From: an uncultured Oscillospiraceae bacterium
GTDB lineage: Bacteria > Bacillota > Clostridia > Oscillospirales > Oscillospiraceae
Assembly (NCBI GenBank): GCA_934569215.1
Contig: CAKTKF010000006.1
Span: 1-15,194 of the forward strand
Length of the DNA: 15,194 bases
Direction: 5' to 3'
Shown piece after piece: positions 14,588 to 15,194 of the stretch. Each line of letters begins with the position of its first letter. Position 1 is the first letter of the stretch. Position numbers and translations under genes: made by a program. The notes under the pieces were generated by a model. It did no database searches. It had not been told where the DNA came from and saw only the letters and a list, made by a program, of their open reading frames with translations.

Positions 14588-14616
14588 GTACCCATTCAGT
14601 ACCCAAGCAGTACCCA
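14588..14616. repeat. Three phased direct repeats GTACCCA (11-bp period), plus a fourth copy upstream
   Basis: GTACCCA occurs at 14588, 14599 and 14610, exactly 11 bp apart, so all copies face one side of the helix. A related GGGTACC (14558-14564) lies about 28 bp to the left. They sit roughly 120-150 bp inside the presumed integrated element from the tRNA scar, in a non-coding stretch (14468-14621), where arm-type integrase or excisionase sites are typically found. Confidence 0.55.
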
Positions 14617-14621
14617 GAATT

Positions 14622-14816
14622 TCAGGGGCGGGAAGCCTCCTGTTTTTGCCTCTGGAAATAGACCAGACAGGCGGCCTCGCTCTTGAAATCGTGGGTTTCA
14701 ATGACCTTCACCCGGTAGGGCTTCCAGGTGTTCACTGCCGGCTCACTGCCTAGCACTTTCTGGGCAAGAATGGTCTTTCCCTTGGTGTGGTGTTCTTCCA
14801 GAATGAAGGTGGTCAT
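14622..14816 (-). CDS. Small hypothetical protein (64 aa) of the integrated element
   Basis: A 64-residue protein starting MTTFILEEHHTKGKTILAQK and ending in a basic/glutamine-rich tail. The ATG at 14816 is chosen because GGAGG lies 7 bases upstream; an in-frame start at 14873 would overlap the upstream gene and lacks a site. It has no signal peptide or membrane span. It begins 11 bases after the stop of the zeta-toxin-type gene on the same strand, so the two are very likely cotranscribed, and it could be a small partner or antitoxin. I do not recognise the family. Confidence 0.6.
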   Translation of the reverse strand: MTTFILEEHHTKGKTILAQKVLGSEPAVNTWKPYRVKVIETHDFKSEAACLVYFQRQKQEASRP

Positions 14817-14827
14817 TGCAGTTCCTC

Positions 14828-15194
14828 CTATGTGGCTGAGCTGTCCAGATATGCCCGCAGCTCTTTCAGCCACCCAGGGACAAGGTTCCCCACTGTCCGC
14901 AGCTCTCCGTTCCGATACTCCGCCACAAGCTGGAAGCCATTGTCGTTGTCATAAAACTCCGCTTCGTCACAGTAGGGCAGCACCTTTGCCACAGCCTCCC
15001 AGCGGCGCGCAAATCGGCGTTCTACATCCTGGGTGGGAATATCATGCCCGCCACGCTTTACTCGGTTTGCAATCCGGGAAACGCTCTCAGCGGCACTGTC
15101 CAGGCCGATATAGTACAGCCGCACCCGATATCCCTTCTCAACTACTTCCCTGGCTGTGGCCTCTGTACGCCGCCCTGACAGGGTTGTTTCCTGG
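14828..15194 (-). CDS. Zeta-toxin-type kinase / predicted AAA ATPase (5' end outside window)
   Basis: The minus-strand frame stays open to the window edge (last full codon at 15191-15193), giving about 121 C-terminal residues. QETTLSG is the conserved substrate-site motif of zeta toxins, followed by GYRVRLYYIGLDSAAESVSR and RVKRGGHDIPTQDVERRF, whose Arg and His residues are conserved in the zeta/COG4185 group. The Walker A P-loop should lie upstream, outside the window. Zeta toxins phosphorylate UDP-N-acetylglucosamine-type sugars and block cell-wall synthesis; chromosomal relatives are often plasmid or ICE maintenance factors. No epsilon-type antitoxin is visible; the small gene after it is a candidate partner. 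The start is unknown: an internal GTG at 15124 exists but clear homology extends beyond it. Confidence 0.75.
   Translation of the reverse strand, partial: QETTLSGRRTEATAREVVEKGYRVRLYYIGLDSAAESVSRIANRVKRGGHDIPTQDVERRFARRWEAVAKVLPYCDEAEFYDNDNGFQLVAEYRNGELRTVGNLVPGWLKELRAYLDSSAT

Overview
This window looks like chromosome from a gut-type Clostridia species (Oscillospiraceae/Ruminococcaceae-like). The basis is low-GC-phylum gene style (strong AGGAGG-type ribosome sites, LxxC lipoproteins, TTG starts) on a fairly GC-rich background. This is inferred from the sequence alone. Composition is not uniform: the left 4.9 kb is GC-rich (42 of 60 bases are G/C in 2521-2580), and the sugar locus is visibly poorer (25 of 60 in 8641-8700).

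Bases 1-4883, housekeeping and signalling. The 3' part of uvrB ends at a strong bidirectional-looking terminator. An extended -10 promoter follows, then an OmpR-type response regulator, a sensor histidine kinase overlapping it by 4 bp, and a large lipoprotein of unknown function. A second strong terminator closes this unit.

Bases 4884-13180, a seven-gene import and catabolism operon. A textbook promoter (TTGACT-17-TATAAT) carries a 14-bp palindromic LacI/CcpA-type operator at its start site, and a second near-copy lies just ahead of the first gene's ribosome site. The genes are a nucleoside hydrolase, an RbsB-type binding lipoprotein, an RbsA-type double ATPase, two RbsC-type permeases, a D-psicose (allulose)/tagatose 3-epimerase with all metal and substrate residues intact, and a LacI-family regulator. 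My main hypothesis is uptake and breakdown of a ketohexose (psicose-type) nucleoside or a related rare sugar: the hydrolase would free the sugar and the epimerase would turn psicose into fructose. No sugar kinase is present.

Bases 13180-14420, insertion debris. A 221-bp element with imperfect terminal inverted repeats begins on the last base of the LacI stop codon. A related 59-bp element sits at the other edge of the operon (4884-4942), so the operon is bracketed by related repeats. Downstream lie a hairpin (possibly the operon's displaced terminator), an IS1595-type transposase N-terminus joined to an IS630-type transposase C-terminus, and a stub of an IS256-type transposase on the minus strand.

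Bases 14387-15194, edge of an integrative element. A terminator hairpin and the 3' 45 bases of a threonine-type tRNA (minus strand, no 5' half) look like an attachment-site scar. Its orientation places the inserted element on the right. Within that element are three 11-bp helically phased repeats (GTACCCA), a 64-aa unknown protein and a zeta-toxin-type kinase running off the window edge.
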